Assembly: GCA_029861535.1 (NCBI GenBank)
Contig: JAOTZC010000001.1
Span: forward strand, 124,001-188,000
Direction: 5' to 3'
Length of the DNA: 64,000 bases
Source: Gammaproteobacteria bacterium
GTDB taxonomy: Bacteria; Pseudomonadota; Gammaproteobacteria; Steroidobacterales; Woeseiaceae
Shown here: piece by piece, positions 43,496 through 52,969 of the stretch
Position numbering within the stretch: the first letter of the stretch is position 1
How the letters are laid out: the number at the start of each line of letters is the position of its first letter
Translations under genes and position numbers: made by a program
Notes under the pieces: model-generated
Told to the model about the DNA's origin: nothing
Seen by the model: the letters and a program-made list of their open reading frames with translations, nothing else
Database searches by the model: none

Positions 43496-43513
43496 CGATG
43501 CTTCAGATTGCAA
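43486..43513 (-). promoter_or_regulatory. Promoter of the 59-codon gene
   Basis: TTGCAA, 16 bases, TATAGT on the minus strand (four and five of six matches). The -10 lies inside the palindrome, so a bound regulator would block RNA polymerase. Confidence 0.5.
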
Positions 43514-43644
43514 GCCTTTTCTGACGAAATGTGCCAAACCCCGGTCCGGTGGCCTACACGTTAGTAAAGGGCATGATCGCGATAAATTCTCTGCCGTCCG
43601 CCGCGGCGCTTTTCAGCGTCCCGGCCGTGACCTATGCTGCCGCC

Positions 43645-44214
43645 ATGGATCACGTGCCGGAAGACAGCGCCCTGATGCTTCGCTACCGGGACGGCGATGT
43701 CAGTGCGTTCGAAATTCTCTACCGGCGCCACAATGACGCGCTCTACCGGTATTTGCTGAGACTTTGCCAAAATCGGGATACGGCTGAAGACGTTTTTCAG
43801 GAGGTCTGGGGCAAGATCATCAAAGCGCGCGAGCGCTATCGCCCAACGGCGAAATTCACGACGTTTCTTTATCGTGTAGCCCATAACTGTTTTATCGACC
43901 ATCTGCGCCGCAACCAACGCCATGATCGCAGTGTCAATATCGATCCCGACACCCAACACGCTGTGAACGTCGATCCGGACGCCGAAATCGACCGTAGCCT
44001 TGCTCGACAACGACTGGAATCGGCGCTGAAAGACTTGCCGGACGAGCAACGCGACGTATTTCTACTCTATGAGGAGGCGGATCTGAGCCTCGACGAGATT
44101 GCACTCGTGACCGGTGTCAATCGCGAAACCGCCAAGAGTCGACTCCGCTATGCCGTCAACAAACTCAAAGCTGCGATTAGCGCGCAAATCGCGGACTCGC
44201 TGGAGACATCATGA
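43645..44214 (+). CDS. ECF RNA polymerase sigma factor
   Basis: Region 2 (DALYRYLLRLCQNRDTAEDVFQEVWGKIIKA, then FLYRVAHNCFIDHLRRNQR) and region 4 (LPDEQRDVFLLYEEADLSLDEIALVTGVNRETAKSRL) are complete in 189 residues from the ATG at 43645 (MDHVPEDSALMLRYRDGD), the family-typical start. An ATG at 43573 and the ORF start are alternatives. It overlaps the next gene by 4 bases, so sigma and putative anti-sigma are coupled. Confidence 0.85.
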   Translation: MDHVPEDSALMLRYRDGDVSAFEILYRRHNDALYRYLLRLCQNRDTAEDVFQEVWGKIIKARERYRPTAKFTTFLYRVAHNCFIDHLRRNQRHDRSVNIDPDTQHAVNVDPDAEIDRSLARQRLESALKDLPDEQRDVFLLYEEADLSLDEIALVTGVNRETAKSRLRYAVNKLKAAISAQIADSLETS

Positions 44215-45152
44215 CTAAAGAGCGAACACCGACCGACGCGGACGGCGTTACGGATCCGCTCGTAACAGAAACCTACGCTGAAATTGCGACCGAACTTACG
44301 CCGGCGTCAATAAACGAAGCCTTGCTGCGCCAGGCGAGTGCGCAAGCGGGGGGCACGTATTCGCGTTCATTACTTTGGCTAAGGCCGATGGCCTGGGCCG
44401 CAACTATCGGCCTATGCCTGGCGATCGTCGTTGAATTATCGAACGTGCCACAACCTGAGGCAGTGGATTTTGAACAGCGCTCACTTCTACCAGAATCACG
44501 CGCCGGTGCAGACCAGCAGGAAGAAACGCATTTCCGCGATGATAAGAGCTCAGCTGAATCAGACGGCCGGCCGAGCGGAGCTACGTCCGATACGCACAAG
44601 TTTATGGGGCCGGCCTCGACAGAGCCCGCGCGCGACTATCAGCCAGCCAGCCAGGTTGACGGCCGTCTGAAAAGTGTCCAGCGCCGCGAACAAGACGCGG
44701 CGCCAGCGGCCGCAAGCCCGACCGTCCCGGCACGAAATGGTGACAGCAGAGAAAGTGCTGCAGGGGAAATCGAGACAACAGATTTCGAGTTGAGAGAAAT
44801 GATCACAAAAGAACGCCAGATAGAAGCCGATGTAGACGCGTTCCATGTTACCGACGCACCGATACTCGACGAAGCGGCGGACATGGCGCGCTTGCGCGAA
44901 GGGCCGAACCAGGAGGCCGAATCATCGACGGTCGAATCGAGAAAGCTCGAATCGGTGGCAATTGCCGGACAGGCGATCAACGCCGATGGCATGGGCCTTG
45001 CAGCCACCTCGCGTTGCGACGCTGAATCACGCAGCGAACCGGAGTCCTGGCTCGAGTGCATCGAAGAGCTTACCGACGCTGGCCGTGCCGCCGAGGCAGA
45101 TGAAGAGCGCCAAGCGCTCGCCGATGCATTCCCGGACTTCGACATCCCCTGA
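44211..45152 (+). CDS. Putative anti-sigma factor, single-pass, acidic low-complexity
   Basis: The 313-residue protein begins with a cytosolic segment, one helix (LRPMAWAATIGLCLAIVVEL, about residues 57-76), and a long acidic disordered-looking C-terminal part with Ser/Ala/Glu runs ending in a cysteine pair (TSRCDAESRSEPESWLECIEEL). ATGA overlap with the sigma gene suggests it binds that sigma factor at the membrane. It lacks a ZAS zinc motif; the assignment rests on position. I do not recognise the periplasmic domain. Confidence 0.65.
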   Translation: MTKERTPTDADGVTDPLVTETYAEIATELTPASINEALLRQASAQAGGTYSRSLLWLRPMAWAATIGLCLAIVVELSNVPQPEAVDFEQRSLLPESRAGADQQEETHFRDDKSSAESDGRPSGATSDTHKFMGPASTEPARDYQPASQVDGRLKSVQRREQDAAPAAASPTVPARNGDSRESAAGEIETTDFELREMITKERQIEADVDAFHVTDAPILDEAADMARLREGPNQEAESSTVESRKLESVAIAGQAINADGMGLAATSRCDAESRSEPESWLECIEELTDAGRAAEADEERQALADAFPDFDIP

Positions 45153-45208
45153 TCTCGAAATTATATGGGTCCAAACGACGTGACGTGCCGAATCTAGTCC
45201 ACGGATGC

Positions 45209-45214
45209 TAGAAT
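45209..45214 (+). promoter_or_regulatory. Putative -10 of mdh
   Basis: TAGAAT (five of six) preceded by TG-C, an extended -10, 57 bases before the mdh ATG. No clear -35. Confidence 0.35.
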
Positions 45215-45270
45215 CGCCGCCCCTCCCCGTAGCGAATTCGGGGACACGACAAACACTTGGGACCAGAACC

Positions 45271-46248
45271 ATGACAGCACCTGTTCGCGTCACGATTACC
45301 GGCGCCGCCGGCCAGATAGGCTACCAACTCGCGTTTCGCATTGCGTCGGGCCAGATGCTCGGCAGCAAGCAGCCCATTATCTTGCAGCTATTGGAAATAC
45401 CGCCGGCGTTGCCCGCACTGAATGGCGTCGTAATGGAGCTTCATGATTGTGCATTCGACACACTTGCCGGCATCGTCGCAAGCGATGATCCGAATCTCGC
45501 GTTCAAAGACGCCGATTACGCCCTGCTAGTTGGCGCGCGACCACGCGGACCGGGCATGGAACGCAAGGACCTGCTCGAGGCTAACGCGGCAATATTTTCG
45601 GTGCAGGGCAAGGCGATCAATGAACATGCAAGCCGGGAAATCAAAGTCCTGGTTGTCGGTAATCCGGCTAACACAAATGCGCTGATCACCAGTAGTAACG
45701 CGCCGGATATCGATCCGCGGAATTTCACGGCGATGACCAGGCTCGATCACAATCGTGCGCTGGCGCAGCTGGCCGCAAAGACCGACAGCCACGTAAGCGA
45801 CATCCGCCGGATGACAATCTGGGGCAATCACTCGGCGACCCAGTATCCCGATATCCATCAAGCGACCGTCAAGGGTAAGAACGCGCCCGATTTGGTCGAT
45901 CAAGGATGGCTCGCCGATGAATTTATTCCCGTGGTGCAAAAACGCGGTGCGGCGATCATTGACGCCCGTGGCGCGTCGTCGGCCGCATCGGCCGCGTCCG
46001 CCGCAATCGATCACATGCGCGACTGGGCGCTTGGGACGCCGAACGACGACTGGGTCAGCATGGCGATACCGGCCGACGGCAGCTATGGCATCGAGCCGGG
46101 CATTGTCTATTCATATCCAGTGCGCTGCTCAGAGGGCCGCTACGAGATCGTCCAGGGCCTTGAGATCGACGATTTTAGTCGCGAACGAATGGATGCGACC
46201 GAGGCTGAGTTGCGCGAGGAGCGGGCCGCGATTGAGTCGCTACTGTAG
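45271..46248 (+). CDS. mdh: Malate dehydrogenase
   Basis: NAD site [21 protein letters not shown], active-site region [25 protein letters not shown] and the catalytic histidine in [11 protein letters not shown]. The 325 residues belong to the eukaryote-cytosolic-like bacterial Mdh group. It interconverts malate and oxaloacetate with NAD. ATG at 45271 is the family start; the ORF track start adds 22 non-coding-like residues. Single gene. Confidence 0.93.
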   Translation: MTAPVRVTITGAAGQIGYQLAFRIASGQMLGSKQPIILQLLEIPPALPALNGVVMELHDCAFDTLAGIVASDDPNLAFKDADYALLVGARPRGPGMERKDLLEANAAIFSVQGKAINEHASREIKVLVVGNPANTNALITSSNAPDIDPRNFTAMTRLDHNRALAQLAAKTDSHVSDIRRMTIWGNHSATQYPDIHQATVKGKNAPDLVDQGWLADEFIPVVQKRGAAIIDARGASSAASAASAAIDHMRDWALGTPNDDWVSMAIPADGSYGIEPGIVYSYPVRCSEGRYEIVQGLEIDDFSRERMDATEAELREERAAIESLL

Positions 46249-46388
46249 GCGCAGACGGTACTTTAAGACTACGGCCTGAAACTATGTGATTGCCCCGATG
46301 GCGCGAGCATTACGCTAGTGATAGGGTTAATTACCGTGGCGGCGACCGCTCGAGACGCTGCTGCAATCGCAATACAGAGGTAAACATC

Positions 46389-48980
46389 TTGTCCAGTTTC
46401 GCCGCGTCTCTTTTTTGGCTGCTGCTGTTTGTTGGCGGCGGTATATATCTTACTTACCAGCGCATCGATCTGCGCAGCGCGACGATCGCGACAGGCGCCG
46501 CGCTAGTCGCGTATACATTTTTTGGCAGCTGGTCCTGGTGGTGGCTGCTGATCCTGTGGGCCGCCTTCGCTGTCATGGTCGTGCCGAACATGATCGAGCT
46601 ACGTCGCGAGAAGCTGACCAAACCGCTGCTCAAGGTCTATCGAACGATGCTGCCGTCAATGTCGGACACCGAACGCGAGGCACTCGAGGCCGGCAGCGTA
46701 TGGTGGGACGGCGAACTATTCTCAGGCATGCCGAACTGGGACCGGCTGATGTCTTTTCCGGCGCCACAACTGTCTGACGAGGAACAGGCGTTCGTCGACG
46801 GACCGTGTGAAGAGCTGTGCCGCATGATCGACGAGTGGGAGATCGCGCACGAACTCGCCGACATGCCGAAGGCTGTTTGGGATTACCTGATCGAGAAGAA
46901 ATTCTTCGCCATGATCATTCCAAAACAATTTGGCGGTCTCGAATTTTCGGCGTATGCGAATTCTGTCGTGATACAGAAACTTGCCAGCCGCAGCGCGACA
47001 GCATCGTCGACCGTTGGCGTCCCGAATTCACTCGGGCCTGCTGAATTACTGCTGCATTATGGCACCGACGAACAAAAACAACGTTACTTGCCAGGGCTCG
47101 CGAACGGCACCGAGATTCCATGTTTTGCACTAACGTCGCCTGAGGCAGGTTCAGATGCCGCGTCGCTGATCGACAGCGGAGTCGTGTGTAAAGGCAAATG
47201 GGAAGGTAAAACGATAACCGGTATCAAGCTCAACTGGAATAAGCGCTACATCACACTCGCACCGGTGGCCACAGTGCTCGGTCTCGCGTTCAAACTCTAT
47301 GACCCTGATCATCTGATCGGTGACCAGGACGAATATGGCATCACCGCCGCGTTGATTCCAACGGATATACCCGGCGTCAAAGTTGGTCGCCGCCATCATC
47401 CGTTGACGATCGCGTTTCAGAACGGCCCGACAACTGGAAAGGATGTGTTCGTGCCGCTCGACTACATCATTGGCGGTCAGGAAATGGCCGGCAAAGGCTG
47501 GAAGATGCTCGTCGAACTGTTGTCTGTCGGTCGCGCGATTACCTTGCCGTCGACCGCGGCAGGTGGTGGTCAGGCTGCCTCTTATGTAACCGGCGCGTAT
47601 GCGCGTATTCGCAAACAATTTAATATGCCAATCGCGTATTTCGAGGGTGTTGGCGAGGCGCTGACCCGAATTGCAGGAAACGCCTACATAATGAATGCGG
47701 CTGTCGCGGTTACGTCCGGCGCGATCGATCAGGGTGAGAAACCGGCGGTGCCATCAGCCATTCTGAAATATCATTGCACCGAACTCGCTCGCAGCGTCGG
47801 CAACGACGCGATGGACGTGCACGGCGGCAAGGCGATCATGATGGGGCCGAAAAATTATCTTGGCCGCGCTTACATGGCGGCGCCGATTGCAATTACCGTC
47901 GAAGGCGCCAACATATTGACGCGCAGCCTGATTATCTATGGACAAGGCGCGATCCGCTGCCATCCATTCGTATTACGCGAACTACAAGCGGCCGCAGACG
48001 AAGATCATGACCGCGGTCTGATCGAATTCGATAACGCGCTGTTTGGTCACATCGGCTATGGAATCAGCAATCTGGCGCGATCGTTCTTCCTTGCCTTGAC
48101 GCATGCGAAGTTCAGTAAGGTACCGCTGAATACGCCAACTCGTCGCTATTACCAAAATATTAATCGCTACAGTGCCGCGTTCGCTCTTGCTTCCGATTTC
48201 GCGATGCTGACGCTCGGTGGCGGCCTCAAAAAACGTGAACTGCTGTCGGCGCGACTTGGCGATGTCCTCAGTTCCATTTATCTCGCCTCCTGCGTGCTCA
48301 AACACTTCGAGAATCAGGGACGTCGCGCGACTGATCTGCCGCTGGTCGAATGGTCGGTGCGGACGCTGATGTATCGGGCACAAGAGTCACTGCATGCATT
48401 TTTGCGCAATCTGCCGAATCGTTGGGCAGCCGGATTCCTACGCTTATTCATCTTCCCACGCGGACGGACCTACTCGGCGCCTTCGGATGAAATCAGCGGC
48501 AAGGTCGTGCAACTCATTACGAGTTCGGGCGAGGCGCGCGAGCGCTTGAGCGAATTTGCCTACACTACGCTGGAACCGGGCAATCCGCTGGGCTTGCTGC
48601 AGGAAGCACTCGAACTCGCTGAGATCAATGCGCCGCTCGAAAAACGGCTCCGCCAAGCGTTTAAGGAAGGTCTAATCCATGCCGAATATCTGGGACAGCA
48701 GATAGACGAGGCCGAGAAAGCGGAAGTGATCAATTCAAAAGAAGCGAGCGCATTGCGCGAATACCATGACAAGGTCGTCGCATTGCTGGACGTAGACGAT
48801 TTTGATCCTGACGAACTGGCCAGACAGTCGACGAAACCATCCGAACCTTCTGAACCGTCGCCGGGTTCTACGCCGGAACCGACCCGAAAAGCCGCCAAGC
48901 GCAAGGCAGCGCCACGGACGAAGACCTCCAGCAGAAAAACCTCAAAAAAGACCACGACTCGCGCAAAAAAAACCAAGTAA
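46389..48980 (+). CDS. fadE: FadE-type acyl-CoA dehydrogenase with a basic low-complexity tail
   Basis: TTG at 46389 preceded by GAGG; two N-terminal membrane helices as in gammaproteobacterial FadE, then FAD-dependent acyl-CoA dehydrogenase motifs (PCFALTSPEAGSDAAS, VGRAITLPSTAAGGGQ). It does the first beta-oxidation step at the inner membrane. The core ends near residue 810. About 50 more residues form a Pro/Glu/Ser then Lys/Thr/Arg-rich stretch ending TSRKTSKKTTTRAKKTK, resembling histone H1 or DNA-binding tails, absent from E. coli FadE. Total 863 residues. Confidence 0.87.
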   Translation: MSSFAASLFWLLLFVGGGIYLTYQRIDLRSATIATGAALVAYTFFGSWSWWWLLILWAAFAVMVVPNMIELRREKLTKPLLKVYRTMLPSMSDTEREALEAGSVWWDGELFSGMPNWDRLMSFPAPQLSDEEQAFVDGPCEELCRMIDEWEIAHELADMPKAVWDYLIEKKFFAMIIPKQFGGLEFSAYANSVVIQKLASRSATASSTVGVPNSLGPAELLLHYGTDEQKQRYLPGLANGTEIPCFALTSPEAGSDAASLIDSGVVCKGKWEGKTITGIKLNWNKRYITLAPVATVLGLAFKLYDPDHLIGDQDEYGITAALIPTDIPGVKVGRRHHPLTIAFQNGPTTGKDVFVPLDYIIGGQEMAGKGWKMLVELLSVGRAITLPSTAAGGGQAASYVTGAYARIRKQFNMPIAYFEGVGEALTRIAGNAYIMNAAVAVTSGAIDQGEKPAVPSAILKYHCTELARSVGNDAMDVHGGKAIMMGPKNYLGRAYMAAPIAITVEGANILTRSLIIYGQGAIRCHPFVLRELQAAADEDHDRGLIEFDNALFGHIGYGISNLARSFFLALTHAKFSKVPLNTPTRRYYQNINRYSAAFALASDFAMLTLGGGLKKRELLSARLGDVLSSIYLASCVLKHFENQGRRATDLPLVEWSVRTLMYRAQESLHAFLRNLPNRWAAGFLRLFIFPRGRTYSAPSDEISGKVVQLITSSGEARERLSEFAYTTLEPGNPLGLLQEALELAEINAPLEKRLRQAFKEGLIHAEYLGQQIDEAEKAEVINSKEASALREYHDKVVALLDVDDFDPDELARQSTKPSEPSEPSPGSTPEPTRKAAKRKAAPRTKTSSRKTSKKTTTRAKKTK

Positions 48981-48992
48981 CTCGCGAATGCC

Positions 48993-50141
48993 ATGAGTGA
49001 GCAGATCGGGGACACGCACACCTGCTTAAACTGCGGTGCGACCCTTGTGGGGCAGTACTGTGGTCAGTGCGGCCAACGCGCGGCGAGTCGGCTAATCAGT
49101 TTGTGGGAATTGCTGCGCGACGCGTTCGGCGATCTATTCGAATTGGACTCGCGCCTCTGGCGTACGCTGGTTCCGCTGCTGGTGCGTCCCGGGATCCTGA
49201 CGCGGGACTACCTCATCGGCCGACGCGCGCGTTACATGCCGCCGTTTCGCATGTATCTGGTCTTGAGTCTGGTCTTTTTCATCATCGCATTTTTCGATCC
49301 TCGACAGCAGCTCGCGATTCTCTATGAACCGGGCGATTCACCCGACGCGGAACTCGTGACAGCCGAGCGAGCGCCAATCAACGAAGAAACCCGTGAGATC
49401 CTGGAAGAGCTGGTCCGCGATGGCGTTCTCGATGAAGAGATATTGGGTCCCGACGGCCCGCTCGGGCCCGCAGCCGATGTGGAACCCGCAGCACCGACGC
49501 AAGGCGACGCCCAGGACCAAGCCGACGAAGTCGACGGCAACCAAACCGACAGCGACAATAGTGACAACCAAGCGGACGACGACGAATCGGGCTTGAATCT
49601 GACCATTGACGATGATGATCTCAATTGCACGGTAGGGGGAGCCGACTTCGACTTCGCACCGGAGTTTATTCAACGTCGCTTTTCCGAGGAGCGTCTCACG
49701 CAGGTTTGTAAACGCGTGATTGAGGTTGGCGCGGCCGGCGTATTCGCTGCCCTGCTTGACAACGTGCCTGCCGCGCTGATCATTTTGCTACCGTTGATGG
49801 CTTTCGTATTGAAGTTTCTGTACCCGTTGTCACGTCGTTACTACGTTGAGCACCTGTTGTTCTTTGTGCACTTCCATGCCTTCTTGTTCGTGCTGCTGAC
49901 GCTGCAGATTCTGTGGGCTAGATTGATCGCGCTCGTTGGGTTCCACGACGCTGTCAGTGTGCTGCCCATTGTCGCAACCTCGTTTTACATCCCGGTTTAC
50001 CTCTACAAATCGATGCGCCGCGTTTATGAACAGGGCCGCATACTCACGGTGCTGAAGTTTCTCACGCTATCGATCACGTATATGCTCGGGTTCACCCTAA
50101 TGATGTTCGGTGCGTTGCTTATCGCCGTATTCTCCGTCTAA
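48993..50141 (+). CDS. DUF3667 zinc-ribbon membrane protein
   Basis: An N-terminal four-cysteine zinc ribbon (CLNCGATLVGQYCGQCGQ) precedes FELDSRLWRTLVPLLVRPGILTRDYLIGRRARYMPPFRMYLVLS, the DUF3667 core. A highly acidic Asp/Glu/Gln insertion of about 80 residues (DEVDGNQTDSDNSDNQADDD) separates the first helix from the C-terminal helix bundle (four to five helices). Function unknown. It starts 12 bases after fadE and may be read through from it. Confidence 0.85.
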   Translation: MSEQIGDTHTCLNCGATLVGQYCGQCGQRAASRLISLWELLRDAFGDLFELDSRLWRTLVPLLVRPGILTRDYLIGRRARYMPPFRMYLVLSLVFFIIAFFDPRQQLAILYEPGDSPDAELVTAERAPINEETREILEELVRDGVLDEEILGPDGPLGPAADVEPAAPTQGDAQDQADEVDGNQTDSDNSDNQADDDESGLNLTIDDDDLNCTVGGADFDFAPEFIQRRFSEERLTQVCKRVIEVGAAGVFAALLDNVPAALIILLPLMAFVLKFLYPLSRRYYVEHLLFFVHFHAFLFVLLTLQILWARLIALVGFHDAVSVLPIVATSFYIPVYLYKSMRRVYEQGRILTVLKFLTLSITYMLGFTLMMFGALLIAVFSV

Positions 50142-50238
50142 GAGACAGCGTGTGCCGCGACACATAAACCACTATGATGAGCGCCTAGGAATTCGAACTG
50201 GCGAAATCTCCACTGCACAGCGAGGGGGAATAATATCA

Positions 50239-50778
50239 ATGTCGAGTCGCACCTTGAATATTAGTTTAAGCCGTTTTGTCCTCAGCAAATATCGAATCAG
50301 CGCTGCGCTCCTTAGCATCGCGCTACTGCTTTCTGCTTGCGGTCGCGATTCCACCGAGACCTCGAGCGATGAAGCACCGCCGAGCGCGGCGCGCGACGAT
50401 GCCGCGCCGATAGCAGCACTCCCTCGTACTGTGTCGCCGGCTGGTGCGAGCGTATTTTTCGTAGCGCCGGCCGACGGCGATACCGTGTCGAATCCTGTGA
50501 TGATCGAATTCGGCGTTGAGGGTATGACGATCGTCAAGGCCGGCGAGGACCAGCCTCAATCCGGTCACCATCACCTGCTTATCGATACTGCGTTGCCCGA
50601 TCTGTCGTTACCCATTCCAGCCGATGAAAACTATGTGCATTTTGGCGATGCCAGCTTATCGACTGAGCGAACGCTCGAGCCGGGCACGCATACCCTGCAG
50701 TTGCTGCTCGGGGATCATCTGCATATTCCGCACGATCCACCGGTGACGTCTGAGGTCATAACGATCATTGTCGAGTAA
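50239..50778 (+). CDS. DUF4399 lipoprotein
   Basis: The ATG at 50239 follows GAGGGGGAA. The lipobox LLSAC near residue 34 marks a lipoprotein; the DUF4399 core is VFFVAPADGDTVSNPVMIEFGVEGM and GHHHLLIDTALPD, ending LLLGDHLHIPHDPPVTSEVITI. Rich in histidines, so metal binding is possible. 179 residues. Function unknown. Confidence 0.82.
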   Translation: MSSRTLNISLSRFVLSKYRISAALLSIALLLSACGRDSTETSSDEAPPSAARDDAAPIAALPRTVSPAGASVFFVAPADGDTVSNPVMIEFGVEGMTIVKAGEDQPQSGHHHLLIDTALPDLSLPIPADENYVHFGDASLSTERTLEPGTHTLQLLLGDHLHIPHDPPVTSEVITIIVE

Positions 50779-50871
50779 GTCCGGGCGAATGAATGTGCCC
50801 AAATCGGCCGTTTGGACCGGCTGGAAGTGACCCAGTCCGGACAGTTTGTGTCGATGTCTGTAAATAATAGG

Positions 50872-50900
50872 TTGAGCGACTCGTCCGGTACCACTAAAAT
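50872..50900 (+). promoter_or_regulatory. Promoter of the HMG-CoA synthase gene
   Basis: TTGAGC, 17 bases, TAAAAT (four and five of six matches). The predicted start is about 18 bases before the ATG at 50925. Confidence 0.6.
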
Positions 50901-50924
50901 CACTTGGCTAACCGGCATTCATAC

Positions 50925-52409
50925 ATGAATTATCCCGTACAGAAGAAAAAGATCGGAATCAGTGGCCTCGCCGCCTATGTGCCGCCGTACCGAGTCTGGC
51001 TCGAGGACTGGTGCGACTGGACCGGCAACCAATGGCCAAAGATCCGCGAGGTTGTCGGTCGCAGCTTTCGCGTGCGCGGTCCGGATCAAAGCGTCTACAC
51101 GATGGCGGCATCGTCTGTAATACGGCTGATTGACCAGTACGATATCGACCCGTCCAGGGTTAAGTTTTTGGGGCTTGGCACTGAATCGAGCACCGACAAC
51201 TCTGCCGGCGCGATTATTGTTAAAGGCATGGTGGACCACGCACTGGAGGCACGCGGCAAGCCGCCCATCGCACGTAGCTGCGAAGTACCTGAGTTCAAAC
51301 ACGCCTGTCTCGGTGGCGTCTATGGCATGAAAGGCGCGATTCGCCATCTGGCGCTCGATGGCGCCGGGAGTCAGGCCATCGTCGTTTGCGCCGATATCGC
51401 GGAATATGCTCGCGGTTCCAGCGGTGAGCCCACCCAAGGTGCCGGCGCCGTTGCGATGCTGCTCGAGGAGGACCCGAAGCTTGCGATCGTCGATCTCGTC
51501 GGCTCCGGCTCCGCGTCGGACTATCGAATCATGGATTTCCGCAAGCCGATGTCGCGATTCTGTGGCCAGGATCGTTCGCAGACCCATCAGGTTCAGGACT
51601 TCCCGGTATTCAATGGCAAGTATTCGACGACCTGTTATGTCGATGAAACCCTGCACGCGCTGAACGACATGTACGAAAAACGCGACCTGAACGCAATCGC
51701 TTACCTGCGTTCATTAAAGACGGTCTTTATGCATCGACCGTACCGGCGTATGCCCGAGACCGGCTGGGCTGTTTCGTATTTGTTTGCGTTGTCGAGCGGT
51801 GATGCTGAGGATCGCGCTGAACTTGCATCCTATTGCTATGACGCCGGCGTTGACCCGCACGATGTACGTGACGAAATGCTTGGTAAACCCGCGGTTGCAA
51901 CGCTGGCCGATCCCGAGCGCTTGAACTACGAGGCCTACCCACTAACGATGGCGGCGCTGCGTGCATTCCGAGCATCTCGTCGACACCGGCGTGAGATTCT
52001 CGACAAGCTTGCGATTGGTAGCGACACAATGCTCGACCTCGGCAACCTCTACACGGCAGCACTACCGGCCTGGCTGGCTGCCGGTTTCGAACAGGCACGT
52101 GACGAAGGCTCGCTGACCACCGGCGAGGAAGTGCTGACACTTGGCTACGGTAGCGGCGACGCGGCTGAAGTAATTCCGTTTTTTATCGCCGACAGTTGGC
52201 GCGAAGCGACAGCCAAGATTGGCTTCGCGGATGCAATGCGTCTGACGCTCGACCTCAATCGCGAGCAGTACGTGGCGCTGCATGACGGAAATCGCGTCAG
52301 CGGTCTCGGCTACATACCACGGAACGAATTCGTCATTGACCGCGTCGGCCGCAGCGACGAACGGCATTTCACAGACCTCGGTATCGAGTACTACCGCTAC
52401 ATCGCGTAG
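50925..52409 (+). CDS. mvaS: Hydroxymethylglutaryl-CoA synthase
   Basis: Thiolase-superfamily HMG-CoA synthase of 494 residues: FLGLGTESSTDNSAG, the catalytic cysteine in EFKHACLGGVYGMKGA, the histidine in TVFMHRPYRRMPETG and the C-terminal LGYGSGDAAEVIPFF. It condenses acetoacetyl-CoA and acetyl-CoA to HMG-CoA, the first committed mevalonate step. Longer than the usual bacterial enzyme of about 390 residues. It is convergent with idi, overlapping 13 bases at the stops, and has its own promoter. ATG at 50925 rather than the ORF start. Confidence 0.87.
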   Translation: MNYPVQKKKIGISGLAAYVPPYRVWLEDWCDWTGNQWPKIREVVGRSFRVRGPDQSVYTMAASSVIRLIDQYDIDPSRVKFLGLGTESSTDNSAGAIIVKGMVDHALEARGKPPIARSCEVPEFKHACLGGVYGMKGAIRHLALDGAGSQAIVVCADIAEYARGSSGEPTQGAGAVAMLLEEDPKLAIVDLVGSGSASDYRIMDFRKPMSRFCGQDRSQTHQVQDFPVFNGKYSTTCYVDETLHALNDMYEKRDLNAIAYLRSLKTVFMHRPYRRMPETGWAVSYLFALSSGDAEDRAELASYCYDAGVDPHDVRDEMLGKPAVATLADPERLNYEAYPLTMAALRAFRASRRHRREILDKLAIGSDTMLDLGNLYTAALPAWLAAGFEQARDEGSLTTGEEVLTLGYGSGDAAEVIPFFIADSWREATAKIGFADAMRLTLDLNREQYVALHDGNRVSGLGYIPRNEFVIDRVGRSDERHFTDLGIEYYRYIA

Positions 52410-52969
52410 CGCGACAATAAGTCTGCATGCTGCTCGCACAGCGTGCGCCATTCCATCCTAAACCACGGCGTAAATTGCTCTGGCCGTTCATCGAGTTCCG
52501 CATCGAGTTCTCTGCTCGACACGAAGCGAATGCGTTGAATCTCATGTTCATTCGGTTTGATGTCACCAAGCACCTTTCCTACGAAGACATGGCATAACTC
52601 GTTTTCTGATCCTGATTCGTCGAAGCGGGCGTGATAGCTGAACTTGTAGACATACTCGAGTTGCGCATTTGCATTGAGTTCGTCTCGAAGGCGGCGCTCC
52701 GTCGCCGCTTGCATATCTTCGCCGCGGCGCGGGTGACTGCAGCAGCTGTTCGACCAGTATTCTGGCCACAGCCGCTTGCTGCCGGCGCGTTGTTGCAACA
52801 ACATATTGCCATCATCGTTGAACAGAAAAACCGAAAAAGCACGATGAAGGACGCCATCGCCATTGTGACATTCGGCTTTCGACAAATGTCCGGTCTCGTT
52901 GTCATTCTCGTCGACAAGAATTAACTCCTCGACATCCGACGATACGATTCTGTGTGCGTTATTCAACAC
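52397..52969 (-). CDS. idi: Isopentenyl-diphosphate delta-isomerase, type I
   Basis: A Nudix-fold enzyme of 190 residues: ILVDENDNETGHLSKAECH, GVLHRAFSVFLFNDDG, the active-site cysteine in WSNSCCSHPRRGED and the glutamate in SENELCHVFVG. It interconverts IPP and DMAPP, necessary after the mevalonate route because that makes only IPP. The start (GTG) overlaps the stop of the HMGR-MVK gene by 11 bases. Last gene of the minus-strand mevalonate operon. Confidence 0.92.
   Translation of the reverse strand: MLNNAHRIVSSDVEELILVDENDNETGHLSKAECHNGDGVLHRAFSVFLFNDDGNMLLQQRAGSKRLWPEYWSNSCCSHPRRGEDMQAATERRLRDELNANAQLEYVYKFSYHARFDESGSENELCHVFVGKVLGDIKPNEHEIQRIRFVSSRELDAELDERPEQFTPWFRMEWRTLCEQHADLLSRYAM

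Noticed and set aside
44639-45145. 168-residue minus-strand ORF rich in serine
   Set aside because: Antisense shadow of the acidic anti-sigma-like gene.
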